Below are positions 13,001 through 24,225 of a DNA stretch of 64,000 nt, piece after piece; position 1 is the first letter of the stretch; each line of letters opens with the position of its first letter. The stretch spans positions 26,122,614 through 26,186,613 of the forward strand of contig OY855913.1 of the NCBI GenBank assembly GCA_963693305.1, read 5' to 3'. The stretch is from Meandrina meandrites. Its lineage: Eukaryota > Cnidaria > Anthozoa > Scleractinia > Meandrinidae. The notes under the pieces are model-generated. The model was not told where the DNA came from and ran no database searches. It saw only the letters and a program-made list of their open reading frames with translations. The position numbers and the translations under genes are program-made.

Positions 13001-13468
13001 TGCGCCTCCTGGGATTTCCGTAGTGGTACTGGTCATATTCAAATCGCTCGCCATTTCTTGTGAATTAGCATATCGTGATTCATCACTTCCAGCATCTTGA
13101 AAATCCAAAGTAAATAAATCTGCGCTGTCTGAATGATCAATATTAGAAGCAGACTGAGTTCCGATGCCAAACATAGATTCATCAATTCCTGACATCGCCC
13201 TCGAGTCCCCCGAGGTGTTGTCCACTGACCTTTCTTGAATTTTTTCAAGTCGTGATGCTTGGTCCCGCAAATTTTGAGGTTTTAGTCCAAGGTCTCCATA
13301 TCCTTTAGCGTCCCATAGGTTTTTCATAATCTCTATGTATCCCTTTTTCCTTCCATTCCCATTAACTGGGGCTCCGCTGGATGTTATTAGCTCCTGTGCC
13401 TTTCTTTTGCATTCAAGCAGGTCCTCGTTCATTTGGTCCGTCCACTTCACCTTCGGTTTTCTGGACAT
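10079..13468 (-). CDS. Retrotransposon polyprotein: Myb-like domain, reverse transcriptase, CCHC, endonuclease-like domain
   Basis: This uninterrupted 1129-residue ORF drives target-primed reverse transcription of the element. Residues ~7-75 ([17 protein letters not shown] through W, G and L positions) look like a Myb/SANT or trihelix DNA-binding domain. Residues ~380-680 hold the reverse transcriptase: LIDASNAFN (motif A, ~533-541), GTTQGDPL (motif B, ~586), FADDACG (catalytic YADD-like box, ~620). A CxCx7Hx4C zinc-knuckle-like motif lies at ~911-925. It is followed by RAPDARLD (~973) and AFFDVRV (~993), then ENEKKRLY, resembling a PD-(D/E)XK restriction-like endonuclease. No APE-type endonuclease is present. 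The start is the first Met of the open frame, just ahead of the Myb-like region. Only the clade is uncertain. Confidence 0.9.
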   Translation of the reverse strand: MSRKPKVKWTDQMNEDLLECKRKAQELITSSGAPVNGNGRKKGYIEIMKNLWDAKGYGDLGLKPQNLRDQASRLEKIQERSVDNTSGDSRAMSGIDESMFGIGTQSASNIDHSDSADLFTLDFQDAGSDESRYANSQEMASDLNMTSTTTEIPGGAELMKQIEQNDLDNGSVLGCLPEHNVVDKPSMITWGTRSDGSLIVIPTSTITDAYNEIVTWRKNVFLVPYGKTGKEFIDQVTSHINDWNSNSDQQHISLKAAFVLLAVALQKPSPKSKTKDHQDFLSKRLALWKEGEISKLLREGRMLQGRIGKLKTFDQPEKSKIFAKLVLEGQINSALRFLSETSTGGVLELTDDVMAQLKEKHPNPQPTTLGSLLFGPINDDIPESVYSEINGEMIREAALRTKGSGGPCGVDANGFRRMMACKSFKQSSTKLCEAIATMTRTLCTTFIDPATIEPLVASRLIPLDKGEGAVRPIGVGEVIRRIIGKCVMNVSKGDVVEASGSLQLCAGQKSGSEAAIHAMHAIFEADDTDAVLLIDASNAFNALNRATSLHNIRVLCPIIAAYAINTYRKSARLFITGGKEITSAEGTTQGDPLAMALYALSVQPLITSLQAASSTKQCWFADDACGAGSVLEIKKWWDVLNSLGPAFGYFPNPKKCWIISKPDKEASVKEVFKDTAVNVTVEGQKHLGAVIGSREYLEEYVSEKVTNWVSEITKLAEFALSQPQACYAAYTFGLKHRWTYFLRTLPDIQELLEPLENAISKVLIPAITEHRCTRLDRDILALPVRLGGLGMTNPCLDANLEQSSSVKVTIPLVQQIVAQSHQMPDDSLVKPLQQAMRSERATVLQDRAEHIRGVAPQKVERALDLAAEKGSSVWLTVLPLREMGFNLNKREFRDAIKLRYDWPVDDIPSTCVCGDAFTVDHAMICKRGGFVTQRHNELRDLEAELLNMVCTDVEIEPVLQDISGEQLGRGSNRAPDARLDIHARGFWENQRSAFFDVRVCHPNADSYRDLELQQIYRNHENEKKRLYARRVLDIEQGTFTPLIFTSTGGMGNECLQYHSRLAQLISIKKGEHYAKTISWIRARTSFALLRSALICLRGSRARRKAFSDFKNIDIDVETQEGAIVQTLFK

Positions 13469-13682
13469 CTTGTGATGGCTGTATGCTTCGCGGTATTTTC
13501 GTCTAGGCTCAAGTCTTATGCTGTGTATTCTGGACCAAAGCCCCCAATAAAATCTAATAAGTTCTCCGGTAGGTACATATTGAGGGTTAAACGTTTAAAA
13601 AGGATAAAAGGAATAAAACGATGTTAAGAAGTAGCGGAGCAAGCCGTGACACGTCCGTTCGTCTCGTCTCGAATTAATGACT

Positions 13683-13833
13683 ATAGTACGGTGAATCATG
13701 CAGTCATAATGCTCCTCTCTTCCGGATATTTTTAAGGGTCCCTGTAATACCTAAAGGACATTTCATGATGGTTATAAGTAATACATGTAAATAATAATTC
13801 AAGTCGCGACTAATGCATTATCGTTCCATTGTT

Positions 13834-13896
<63 letters not shown>
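13683..13896. repeat. Right copy of long direct repeat flanking the retrotransposon
   Basis: This begins ATAGTACGGTGAATCATGCA and is identical by eye to 9565-9719 before ending in (TAA)n at about 13836-13896. It abuts the 5' end of the element. Beyond it the sequence (TGCTATTGAGCTC) differs from the element side, as expected for a duplicated target. Confidence 0.85.
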
Positions 13897-13897
<1 letters not shown>

Positions 13898-13996
13898 CTA
13901 TTGAGCTCATATAAAAAGTTAAAACAATTTTTACTTTCTAGTTAAGGCTGTGAAAAATACAATCTTGAGATATAATATACTTTAGCATCACCCAAC

Positions 13997-14034
<38 letters not shown>

Positions 14035-14178
14035 GCTACTAGAGGACTATTAGCAATAGTCATCGAGTAGCGAAATTCGTGACGCTTTCTTTCGTTTTAT
14101 TCGCAAATAAATCTTTCTTCAACTTGCATTTATTAACTATATTATTGCTTTTTCTGTCCGACTATTTGGGTGATACTA

Positions 14179-14212
<34 letters not shown>

Positions 14213-14282
14213 GTCAATAGCCCATTCGGCTTCGCCTCATGGGCTATTGACCCGTAGCCCTTGCGGGCTACGGGTCTAATTG
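14179..14282. repeat. Inverted-repeat (MITE-like) element
   Basis: Arms starting ACAATTAGACCC and ending GGGTCTAATTGT enclose a second nested palindrome, CGGGTCAATAGCCCAT / ATGGGCTATTGACCCG, so the whole can fold into a long hairpin. No protein is encoded. Confidence 0.65.
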
Positions 14283-14329
14283 TTAAGTAACTTTTCTTTT
14301 CGTTGAAATTACATCAATGGTGTTTGTGT

Positions 14330-14360
<31 letters not shown>

Positions 14361-14856
14361 GGGTGGGGAGTGTAGGGTGGGGATCGGAGTGTATTATGTA
14401 CAAGTGAAAGACTACCAATCGCACCAATAGTCTCCTTTTTTACTTGTCAGCAACAGGGAGGAGAGGGGCTCTGGGAATGTTACTTGATTGAAATTCGAAA
14501 GTCACGGTACTCGTACACGATCTTGTATTCCGTTCTGAGGGTCCCCCTATGTCGTACCGAAGGGGTCCCCGTAGGGAGTAAGAGGAAAGAGAGCCTGGGA
14601 TCGAGGTTGAAATATGGCACGGGTACAATAATTAAAGATTACAAATAATATTGGTCGGTGCCGTGCGCGCGAGTTAAAACGTCTGCGAGAACCTACGGAG
14701 AATTGTTGCGGGGGGGAAAAATACGTCGCTAAACCTGATATTCTTTAAAACACTTTAATATTAATTATGACAGATAATTTGAGGAAACGTCCAGTGCGTT
14801 TTACAGCATGTTGTATTACTACGGTTTGAGTTTTATTTTTAATTCAGGTATTTTAA

Positions 14857-14992
14857 AGGGGCTTTGTCACGGATTATAGCTTCCTTTAGATGTTCAAAGA
14901 TAATGTTTTTTCATGGGTTAAGTTGCCTACCACTAATTTCAGAAGTTTAGACCAAAAATCTGCGAAATCCTCGTGACAGAGCTCCTTTAATT
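14857..14992. repeat. Short MITE with GTCAC inverted ends
   Basis: The left end TTAAAGGGGCTTTGTCACGG and right end CTCGTGACAGAGCTCCTTTAA are imperfect inverted repeats about 135 bases apart. The ends resemble those of the 48990-49366 element, so the two look like members of one family. Confidence 0.55.
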
Positions 14993-16119
14993 TTACAGAC
15001 TTTGAAACATTTATTTCATTTTCAGCCTTTTAGATAAAATGGCGCGAAATAGACAATACAACGCGAACTTCTTTTGTAACCGCTTTAGAATATGTCTCGG
15101 TTTGTACAGAATAAAACTGCAATATAAATTTATTTATAAAACACCTATTTTAAGCCAATTGTTCTATAAAATAAAAAAAATAATAATTATTAAAAAAAAT
15201 AAAAAAAAAAAAAAAAATTAATTATTAAAAATTACGATACATACTGTTTCTTTTATAACAGAAAATTTAAAAGCAACTTTAGTCTTTTTAGCTTGTCGTT
15301 GCTTTCCTGTCAAAAGAATTTTGGACTAAAAAAACAAGACACAGTATGCGTTATCCGTAGCCGAAGTTGTGGTCAATTTCTTGAACTGTTTCAAGATTTA
15401 GATGAAATCATTTGGTTACCAAACCGGAACTTGAACTTTTGAACATATCAATGAATTATAGACTAGTGATTTAAAGCCGCTGGTCGGGAAAGTGAGCCCG
15501 CACTGTCCAACGTCAATCAAAAAAAATTCTGAAATCTTCCACCTTCAAGCCAAAAGTTAAGACAGTCACTGTACGTTGCTCGAAGTTTGGTTTCTCAGTG
15601 CTACTTTAAAACGTTTTCCTACAAAAGCCTTGCACACGTCCCTTCAAACTCTTACAAAGTTCGAGGCAGCGTAAACCGGAAGTGGCGTTGGATTTTGCGT
15701 TTGACCGCTGAGAAAGGAAGACCCAACTCAGAAGGGTCTCGATTGAGTACAACTGATGGTTGAGCCCGTGCTGGCGAGAAAGGGCACGTTTTCTAACTGA
15801 TGTTCACTGATAGCTGAGATCTGAGAAATGGAATGAATTTTTAACTTATGCTTGAGAAACCGCCGAGTTTTACGAATAACTGAGATCCCTGCACAGCCAG
15901 ATCCTCAGCGTAACTTAACCGTGGCTGCTACGCCTTTCATACACGTTGTCCACACCAAGGTATTAACTCGTTTGAAAACTGCGTTATAGCGGGTTAAACT
16001 GGTTTTAGTTGTTGTTCCTTAACTAAATAATGTCACTTGGCATTAACGGGGTGAAAGTGAACTTAAAATAAGGGAGTGGTTTCACTAGCTTCCTTACGAG
16101 ATCTGAACAAATGTAGATT

Positions 16120-19100
16120 TTACAAGCAACAGTCAAACGTGTCGGAGCACACGTCCAGTGGCCAGTGGTATGCAGTGCATCTCGGCACCAGTCCAGCGCC
16201 GGCGTCCGCCTCATGATATCTCAGGTAGAGTAGATGTTATGTTGTCGTTACATTAAACTCAAGTTTCTGATCTCTTCCCATTGAATGAGGGGCTGTGGTC
16301 GCTCGCATTAGTCGTGCCCGTCTGAGCATTAGTTGTGCTACCTGTATGGGAGAGTGCGTACATGGTAAGACAAAATTTAAATTGTTTTGTTTTTAGCCGC
16401 TATGTTTTACGTAACAGGTTCACTGACGTTTCGGAATTTTTGCCTTTATCAGAGTACGCTAACTGATCTGTCAGCTCACGAAGATTATGATGCGACTGTT
16501 TCCTGATTTTATTATTCCACTATTGCTTTATTTTACCATGTTAGGACAAAAGAACGCGCAAAATATTACACTGTAGAACATGGGGAGCCAGAGTAAGGAG
16601 CATAATATACACACGCGTGATATAGCTATAGCGTGGAACATTAACTTTGTTAATATATCAGTGGAAACGTGAAGCTGTTTTCTCACTTCAGTCATGTTGT
16701 TTAAGCGTACTTTTTAATGGTAATCAAGTAACAATAACAATTTTTTATTTCTCAAAGAGGAAATACCTCGAGGATGGCGACGACACCTGTTAGCTATCCA
16801 GCTTAAGACTCCATTGTTGTATCTCCAGTACAGGAACAAGTCAAACAGTACAATTAGCACGATAAACTCTGTTATCATCGCCGCTATCAAAGGCTTCCAG
16901 TTTACCTGTTCGACTGTGGAGGATAAAAATGCTTGCGTGTAAGCAAGCGCGTGAAAGGCGTTTCGTTAACGCAAATTAAAAAATATATATCCCGATAACT
17001 CGAACCTTCAAGGGAAATCGCAAAAGGTTCGCGTTATCGGGGATTCGAGTTATCGAGGTTGAAATTAGTAAGAAAATGACCTGGAAGGGAATCAAAAAAG
17101 GTTCGAGTTAGCGGGAGGTTCGAGTTATTGAGGGTTCAAGTTATCGGGATTCATATCGTTATACAACCAATGGCTAACTCGGCTTTATCCTAAAGCTGCC
17201 AGCTTCAGCGGTGAAGTTTCAGCTTTGTAAAGTTCATTCTAGAAGCATATGATTTTATTCACTTTAACCAAATATGGTTAGCGTGCTGAACTCTCGATCG
17301 AGCGGTCCTGGATCGAGCCCCGCCAGCATGGTCGGGACTATTGTACAGTTTTCATGTGCAAGGCACTCTACTTTCACACGTGCCTTTCTCCACCAAGGTG
17401 CAAAAATGGGCACTAATGAACTATTCCTTGCATCTAACGCGCTTTACAAAGTGTAAAATCGATTTAAAAAGTCTGATAGTATCAGACACGTGCAACGTCT
17501 TCGCGAGCCATTGGCTTTCGATTGCCTTCTTCGATTCCCTGGGATTGAAGCACACTATGCAAGCCCAATTTTCTTAACAGTTTGACATAAAACACTTTAT
17601 CAGCGCTGCAAGACAACTTAGACGAGAGATATGATGCTATAAAATAGTTCCAGTCTCACGTATTGTGTGAAAACGAAGGGGAGATATATCCCTTACGTTC
17701 CCATTTCCCTTGTAAAAGCTAAAAAAACACTTATTACAGACAAATGGGGCGGCTACAGTCAGTGCACATAGGTGTGCAGCAAACATTTCGCGGTTTTGAA
17801 GCGGCGTGCGTGTTTTACCCTGCAGTTTTATCAAGATCTTCACTCGTTAGATCAGCCACCCAGGTGGCGGAATTTTACCTGCTATATTAGATTTCATGTA
17901 AACTACGAAAAACAAGCACCCGTGTTAGTGTTTTTGATTTACCGGTTCTTTTTCCAGTAACTCCTGGCCCGACGTTTCTCACTATCGGTTCCTCGCATTC
18001 ACATGTTGTAGCGTTGAGATATTTTTTCTCAGATCTGCATTTTTCCACCGTGTACCGAGTGCAAACACAGCCGCAAGCTTGGTGACTCCATTCCTGAAAG
18101 AATTGAAATTTGCATGTATTAACAAGGAAGTCAATGTATAGGGAGTAGAAGGTATGGACTTGAAACTCTGCATACCTTTGAAATGGGACAAAATTGTACT
18201 GGTCCTGCGCATAAGCACTTGCACTGAAAAGGACTCCAGCTACAAGAAAAAACACAAACGCAACTGAGACAACCTCATGACCTTAACATGCAAATCGATT
18301 TACCATTTATTTTTACCTAGCATAACAAAATTACGAAGATGTACAAACGTGCATTTTTTCCAAATATTATTGAAGCTTTATTTTCACCTAACGTGGCAAA
18401 ATTACGAAAAGGACAAAGGTGCAACTTTTTCCACAATCTGCCCCCCCCCCCCCCTGTGTTGGGGTATTAGCGAACACATACGCTACCTTTCAGGTTTTTT
18501 TTTTCACTTGAATAATTTATGTGCATTAGAAGTACAGACCTAAATCTCTCTGGGCATGGAGTCGGAGGCTCATCCGGGTATTTGCACTGACAGCTACATG
18601 TGCCCTCTACAAAATCCTCATTCTCGGAGCAATCTTCGGCTTTGGTTACGCACGTGCACTCGCAACTCGTGTGATTTACGACAGATATCTGCTTCAGGCT
18701 AGTCGTTGCCATATCCAAAACATCTCCACTGATATTGTTCAGGGTTTTTGCAACGCAGTGATAGGTTTTCGGAGAGAGACCGCTACAACCTCCGCTACAT
18801 CGGTAAACATCGTCAATAAAATACGGAAAATATTGATGGTTAATGGAATCAAGCGGAAGGACCACTCTCCTGGGCTCGCATCCGACGGGAGTATCTTGAA
18901 CACCGAAACCTGCAAAATAAATTACTGAAAATTTACCAATCGTTTTCCAGGGCTAGACTTCGTTCCCTTGACGAACGGTCAAGAGACTGCCCTCAATCGT
19001 CTGCTATGAGACTGGTTAATAAAGTGGTTATAAAGCGTGGGTATGATGGGAAGAGAAAATGTGGGAGATTCTCCCATCGTCTTACAATTATCTCATCAGA

Positions 19101-21018
19101 AAGGACTGGGGCTAGTCTATAGACAAAAGAAAACAACTTGGTAGCTAGAAGTCTCCATCTCTGGTAACGGGCCTTGAGGTATGTCTTTCGCGAGAAGGCT
19201 ATTTTTTAAAATAACTTTTACGCGAACCACTAGCCAATCGCGTTGAAGAATTTATCATTCGTAATTTGCAAAAAACTGCAACCATCTCATTGCACGTCCA
19301 CGCCATCATTTCTTCGCAATAAAACTCAAACAGGTTTGTTCTAAAAATAGCCTACTCGCGAAAGACATAGCAGGCGCCCAACTTTGAACCTCTGGTGATA
19401 CCCGAAGCAGAATGTCTGGATTAATTGAGCTTGAAATACGTTAAAAAACGCTTCGAAATTTGAGTGAAATAATCCAAGAAAAATTTCCCTCAACTAGTAC
19501 TCCATGAAAAGAATTTCCCGCCTCGTTTAACGTTTCCTAAAGAATTCTTGGACTGTAAGCAAGCCTGATAGAAGGCTATAAAGCAAAAGCGAAAAGGGAG
19601 GGGAAAATAAAACAAAATAAAATAAACGGAGAGTCCAAGTTACTTTCTAGTCCAAGTTTTGATTTGTGCGCATGCCAGGGCCAAAATGTCATAAAAAGCG
19701 ATGCTGGTGGAAAGCAAGGCACACTTGGATGTTGCAAGTGTTGTTTTGAGTAGTTTGGAACTGATATAGCTCAAAACTGACCAGAAAATGTCAAAAATGT
19801 CTGTAAAATGTGTGTTAAAAAAAACTTTAGGAGTAAATAAAATATGATTTTTATAAATTATTGTTGTATAGCATTACTGCAGTATTTTGAAATTTTAGCT
19901 TGTAGAGATCTTTTTACTATAGTATTTTCATGTAGTCGTCAGTGTCACCAATTAGTATGAAAAGTGCTAGAGGATTTGACCCTTATGTATTATTAAGTTA
20001 CTTATTTAGATTTCATACTAGCCTGAGTGCAGGCTCTCTTTGGGGGCCGCGAGTTCAGCGAGTTTGGTAGCAGCGCGCGAGCAGCAGCGAAGACTCGCGC
20101 GTTGCCCCCAAAGAGAGCCTCCTTGCAGGCTAATTACATACCAAAATATCGTTTTCGTGATTATGTTTCGAGACTACGAGGTTTCGTTCAGCGACCGGTG
20201 TGACTCGTTCTGAACTCGTACCGGTAAGAAAGTAGTCTGCTACGCAGCTGTTTTTGGGATGTCACGCAACGCTCCCCATCTCTTTGGGGCGGGGGAGCGT
20301 TGCGTGACATTTCAAGAAACGGCTGCGAAGGCCAAAAGGAGACACGACAGCCATGAAAGATGTAAAACACCCAATGTCTGTCACGGCATTTTCAAGATGT
20401 CACGTTATGTTAATAATGAACTACCTTCTGAATTTCGTAAAAAGGCTAGGTCATAAGTGAAATTAAATAGCAACAAAAGAATGGAAAAACTACAATAACG
20501 TTCAGCCAGCAATTGGAAAACCATTCGAAAAGCAATTTGATCATCAGCATTTCCACGCGCCATGCCGCACACTTGAAAATTCCGTGAGGTCTTTGAATAG
20601 GAAATAATAGATGTTGTATAATTGAAGAAAGGTTTCTTGATCATAGCGCTTGAAAGCAATGAAATTCGAACTGGGATATTATCTTCTCTTACGTAATACA
20701 AAGTTTTAGAGTTATCGTACGCGAAGCTACAAGGAGAAAGCGAAGATCGATAATAAGAGAGAGGCGTTAGGTGTACCAGCTTTGAAAGCATAAACAAAAC
20801 AAAGAATGTTAGCTGCACCGAGATTTCATCGCCATTAAACAAACGAAAATTAGTTCATTAGCCTTTCGGTTGCACGTATTTATCGATCGAGCTGGTGACA
20901 ATAAAATTAAAACTGAGCAACGCTTTCCCGTGACAAATATTGGTTGTCTCTTACCTCGAACAAAAGTAACATTTGCGAAGATCGCCAAGAATGCAACCGC
21001 AATCAGTGCACTAGCCAT
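16120..21018 (-). CDS. Second membrane-anchored PDGF/VEGF-like protein (six exons, tandem paralogue)
   Basis: Exons 20955-21018, 18540-18909, 18176-18239, 17943-18093, 16787-16913 and 16120-16219 join in phase to about 291 residues. Exon 1 is a signal peptide (MASALIAVAFLAIFANVTFV). Exon 2 carries the cystine-knot-like core: VGCEPRRVVLPLD, FPYFIDDVYRCSGGC and VVNHTSCECTC, close to the PDGF/VEGF pattern RCxGCC...HxxCxC. Exons 3-4 encode CKCLC and CGCVC repeats. Exon 5 encodes a membrane helix (about 225-246, LIAAMITEFIVLIVLFDLFL). Exons 1-4 match those of the gene at 3307-6459 in order and phase, and exon 3 is 64 bases in both. The weak points are the exon 2 donor (GTCTGT) and the last exon, chosen only because AG|A keeps phase and ends in a stop. 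A donor at 16766 (exon end 16767) is an alternative. Probable role: tethered growth-factor-like ligand. Confidence 0.66.
16423..16474 (-). ncRNA. Degenerate hammerhead-ribozyme-like motif
   Basis: The minus strand reads CTGAC, then CTGATAA, a short stem-loop (AGG...CC), GAAAC and GTCAG. The outer CTGAC/GTCAG can form stem III and the CTGATAA...GAAA order is that of a hammerhead core, with one change from CUGAUGA and an altered cleavage-site region. Such motifs are known in Penelope-like elements, so this may be the relic of one. Confidence 0.4.
16980..17160. repeat. Diverged short repeat, GTTCGAGTTATCG family
   Basis: Variants of GGTTCGAGTTATCGGGG appear at least six times in both orientations, which looks like a degraded tandem or foldback repeat. 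It lies upstream (minus-strand sense) of the TM exon of the second PDGF/VEGF-like gene, inside its intron. Confidence 0.55.
20033..20132. repeat. MITE-like inverted repeat in intron 1
   Basis: TGCAGGCTCTCTTTGGGGGC pairs with GCCCCCAAAGAGAGCCTCCTTGCA about 60 bases away, around a GC-rich loop. The AGCCTG...GCAGGCT ends are shared with 32888-33050, so this is a dispersed non-autonomous family. Confidence 0.65.
20258..20312. repeat. Palindrome with CACGCAACGCTCCCC arms
   Basis: ATGTCACGCAACGCTCCCC and GGGGGAGCGTTGCGTGACAT form inverted arms separated by about 15 bases. The sequence TCACGCAACGCT also occurs near 40902, suggesting a dispersed repeat. Confidence 0.6.
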
Positions 21019-24000
21019 CAGTCGAAGAAACGACGTCTCGTAGTAAACTCTCTGTCAGCGACAATTATTCTAATTCTTCCAATGGAACTGCGGCGAAAAT
21101 AGCGTAAAAGACGTGAAGTTTGAGTTGCTCGTATTACGTAGTCCTGACAGCTCGCATACTACAAAAGCCAGGTTGCTTCAATATCATTTCAGTGCACGTG
21201 TCGTTTGACAGCGATGGTAAATTGTCGGCTGATATTAGATTTTTTCGACGCAAAAATCGTTACCACAGCAGATCAAAACGAAGTATTCGTACTGCGATTC
21301 CTGAATGTTCTAAATTACATATTTTTTCTGACGCGCTATCAAAACCCTCTTGCATTGTTTTGAGGGGGATTAATTATTAATGAAATACAAAGAATATTAA
21401 TCAAACAACAGCTAATTATTGCATTGATACATGGCATTTATATTTACAGTCCACAATGCAAATGGCTGCCGAATAAATCTTGAGCAAGATTCACCACGAC
21501 GTCAGGGTAATAGAATGTTCTCCAGATCATAGGAAAACAAAAAACCGCGTAACTGCTAAAGTTTTAGGAAGTCGTGTGCACACACATTCAAATTTGGACC
21601 CAGTACACTTGCAAACACAACGGATTATAAATTTCTGATAATATTATGATTCTTGTATAAACCGGCGATCTATTACTGGTGTGATTTTTTACAGTACCCA
21701 CCTTGTCGGAAAATGCTTGAATTATCATCCTGATAACCGGCGTAAAAATCACAATCCAAGTTACTGTTTGACTGCAGAAAGTTGCGAATAGCCTCCGGTA
21801 TTTCAACACGTACGTGAGCTCTCAACATTTATTCACACGTACACCACTTGACATTTGTTACGTCATAAGTTTATCTTCTGCTCAAGGGAAGTTTCCGTCC
21901 CGGGGGGGACACTTCCTATAAATGGGCTAATGGGGATGTGCCGCTGGATGGGTCGCATTTTCACGACAGGACTGACTATAATGGGGCCGCTTTTTCAAGC
22001 ATTTTTTATAGGGTGACTAGAATGGGGTCACACTTTTGCGGGATTTTGACAGTGAGAAAAATCTGGCAAGTTGTGATTTATAAACGGAAAGATTCGCTGA
22101 AAAAAAACGTTACCGTATTCATTGCTGTTGTTTAATATTTGACAAACGGCTCCCATTAAGTGACTAAGTTGGGGTCGTGAAAAACCCAAAAGTGACTAAG
22201 ATGGGGTCTATAATTGGCCATAGAATATGACTATAATGAGGTAGGGGTTCTGAGAGGCTAGCGGCACATACCCAACAAAGATTGGTCCAAGTACCCCCCC
22301 CCCCCCCCCCGGGGGTTTCCGTGGATAACGTCTTCCCGCATTTCCTTTCCTTTTTCAAGAGAGATAAGATGTACAAATGAATACCGGCGAATTTACTGCT
22401 GGGGGTTAAAAATAAAAACTTAACTTTTCGTTCAGGAAATGCATTTTAAACATTTTTGTGAGACTAAGTTTTTGACGTCTTTTTGACACGTTTTTGATTA
22501 GTCAGTTGATTGCAGTTCCGGTTGCACTGACAACGGTTCATACGAACTATGGTTTTACGTTACAAACCCAGACGACTTGAAATTGAAAGTAAGGTCTCTC
22601 ACATAAAAGCATACATTAAGCTACATTACTATAGGTTAAGCAAAAGCAATGGTTGAGACAGTATTTAATTTTAAACGTGAGCATTTCTGGGAGAACTGTC
22701 TGACTTATTGAAGTTGCTTCCAGCATGAAGAGGCCGGCCGGGATGGCATAACAATTGAATTGGAGTTTGGCTCCAGATTTGGACAATATGGTCACTCCAA
22801 AACAAAATGGCTGCACTGAATTCCTTTCAGGGTGTACTTCTGCTCGTCTTGCGGAAAAAGAAAAGAAATACGTTACAGTTAAGTAGCATTAATTTGCCAT
22901 AACTTTGTCACAGTTATGGAAATTACTAGGGTTTTTTCAAAACTGAATTACGATACATTAAACATCTATATTCTCTCTATCTTTGAATTCGAAAGCGACA
23001 TTTCAGGTGAGGGAAAATGTACACGGTAGGACTCCGAACGTTATATTAAAATATTACTGACAAATTACAAAAGAAAAGGTGTAGTTGCGGCCGGTTGAAA
23101 CATTCTTACCTACTGTTCCGTGCTTGGCCACTGATGAGAGGCGACTGTATTCGCACGCTAGAAATAAATCGATCAGCAATGTTATTTCATTCGTTGATTC
23201 ATGCGCCCATGCATAAATCAACAAGTGCAAATTCACAGTCATCAATCTCGGGGCAAACGAATGTTTGGATAAGAGGTGTCTTTACCTCTTCAGTGTGTGT
23301 GACTTTATAACGTTTCTGCGCGCGCTTTGATTCGTCAAATTATGCAAGTGAAGTAAATGGCCGGTGTAGCTTGAATTGGTCGTTTTAATTCTTCTCCATG
23401 CATTGTCACTGGAGTCAGTGTGCTCGGCAGTAAGTTATGACGGTCACGGTGCAATGGCCCTATTCCAAACAAAACCTCCCTACACAGGCAGGATTAATAC
23501 GGACATCGAACGTCGTGTACATAGCAAAAGGGCGTGTTAGAAGGCTCCATAGAACACCACAGTAGTAACCTGGTAACCAGCCTGGTGACACACTAAATGT
23601 CTTAAAATTCTTAAACTTGGATCGTTTACTGAAGTATATCAACAACAACAACAACAACAAGTAACATTCAAGCATCACAATAATTTTAACTTATAGGCTA
23701 GCGACCATTCGCTTATCTCACATTGTGTTGTATAAGATTCAACTTAACGTACAAAGTATGGTGGAAAAAAGGCACTCGTATACATAAATAAATATGTGTG
23801 TGGTTTTTTTTTACAATCTTCAGGACAAGATAGCTGGATATTGGCCTAGTTCCTTTTCTATTTTTTCCGTCCTTTTTTTACAATATCATAGTGAACAAAC
23901 AAAAAAAACTTGATAGCGACGATTTCATGCTTTGATCTTCAGAATGATTCCTTCCACTAAAGTACTTCTTTACAATCTACATTCTACGTCAAAAATGTAT

Positions 24001-24225
24001 TGAAAACTTTATCAAGTGGCAACGGTGGAGGGGGGAGCACTGCAAGTATTAAGTTAGTAGTTCATATTAGTTCATAGTTCATAGTTGATTTTTCCTTTGT
24101 TTTAACTCATTGTCACACATTACCATAACCAGAAACAAGGGGAAATAAACTTTGAACCAAGGATAAAATTGAACCACAACATAGATCACTACAGTTCAGC
24201 ACTAGCCAGTGGCATTCCAGTTACT
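21019..24225. other. Intergenic between PDGF/VEGF-like gene and PAN/glycine-rich gene
   Basis: I see no convincing coding exon. The 21890-22320 stretch repeats phrases such as GACTATAATGGGG, TGACTAGAATGGGGTC and TGACTAAGATGGGGTC around a C tract (22293-22310), as in a decayed repeat; a related phrase set (AAATAGGGT) occurs at 40720-41000. The ORF at 22616-22816 has no recognised domain. A short (AAC)n run lies at 23640-23658. Confidence 0.5.

Larger units (their letters stand above)
9565..13896 (-). mobile_element. Full-length non-LTR retrotransposon with endonuclease-like C-terminus and flanking direct repeats
   Basis: The element body is about 9777-13682 on the minus strand: ~214 base 5' UTR, one ORF (10079-13468) and a ~300 base 3' UTR ending in AATAAA (complement at 9792-9797) and (TTA)n. 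It has no LTRs and no apurinic-endonuclease ORF. Single-ORF elements with a C-terminal restriction-like endonuclease belong to the R2/R4/NeSL/CRE-type lineages, and Dong of the R4 clade is known to insert in TAA repeats, which fits the (TAA)n target. Clade placement is inference. The intact ORF and identical flanking repeats point to a recent insertion. Confidence 0.8.
13897..16119. other. Intergenic with MITE-like palindromes and microsatellites
   Basis: No convincing gene is seen. The stretch holds an imperfect palindrome at 14179-14282, (TG)n with a G tract at 14323-14363, a MITE-like pair of inverted ends at 14857-14992 and A-rich sequence at about 15160-15225. Short ORFs at 14440-14628 and 15039-15221 look non-coding. 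Confidence 0.5.
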
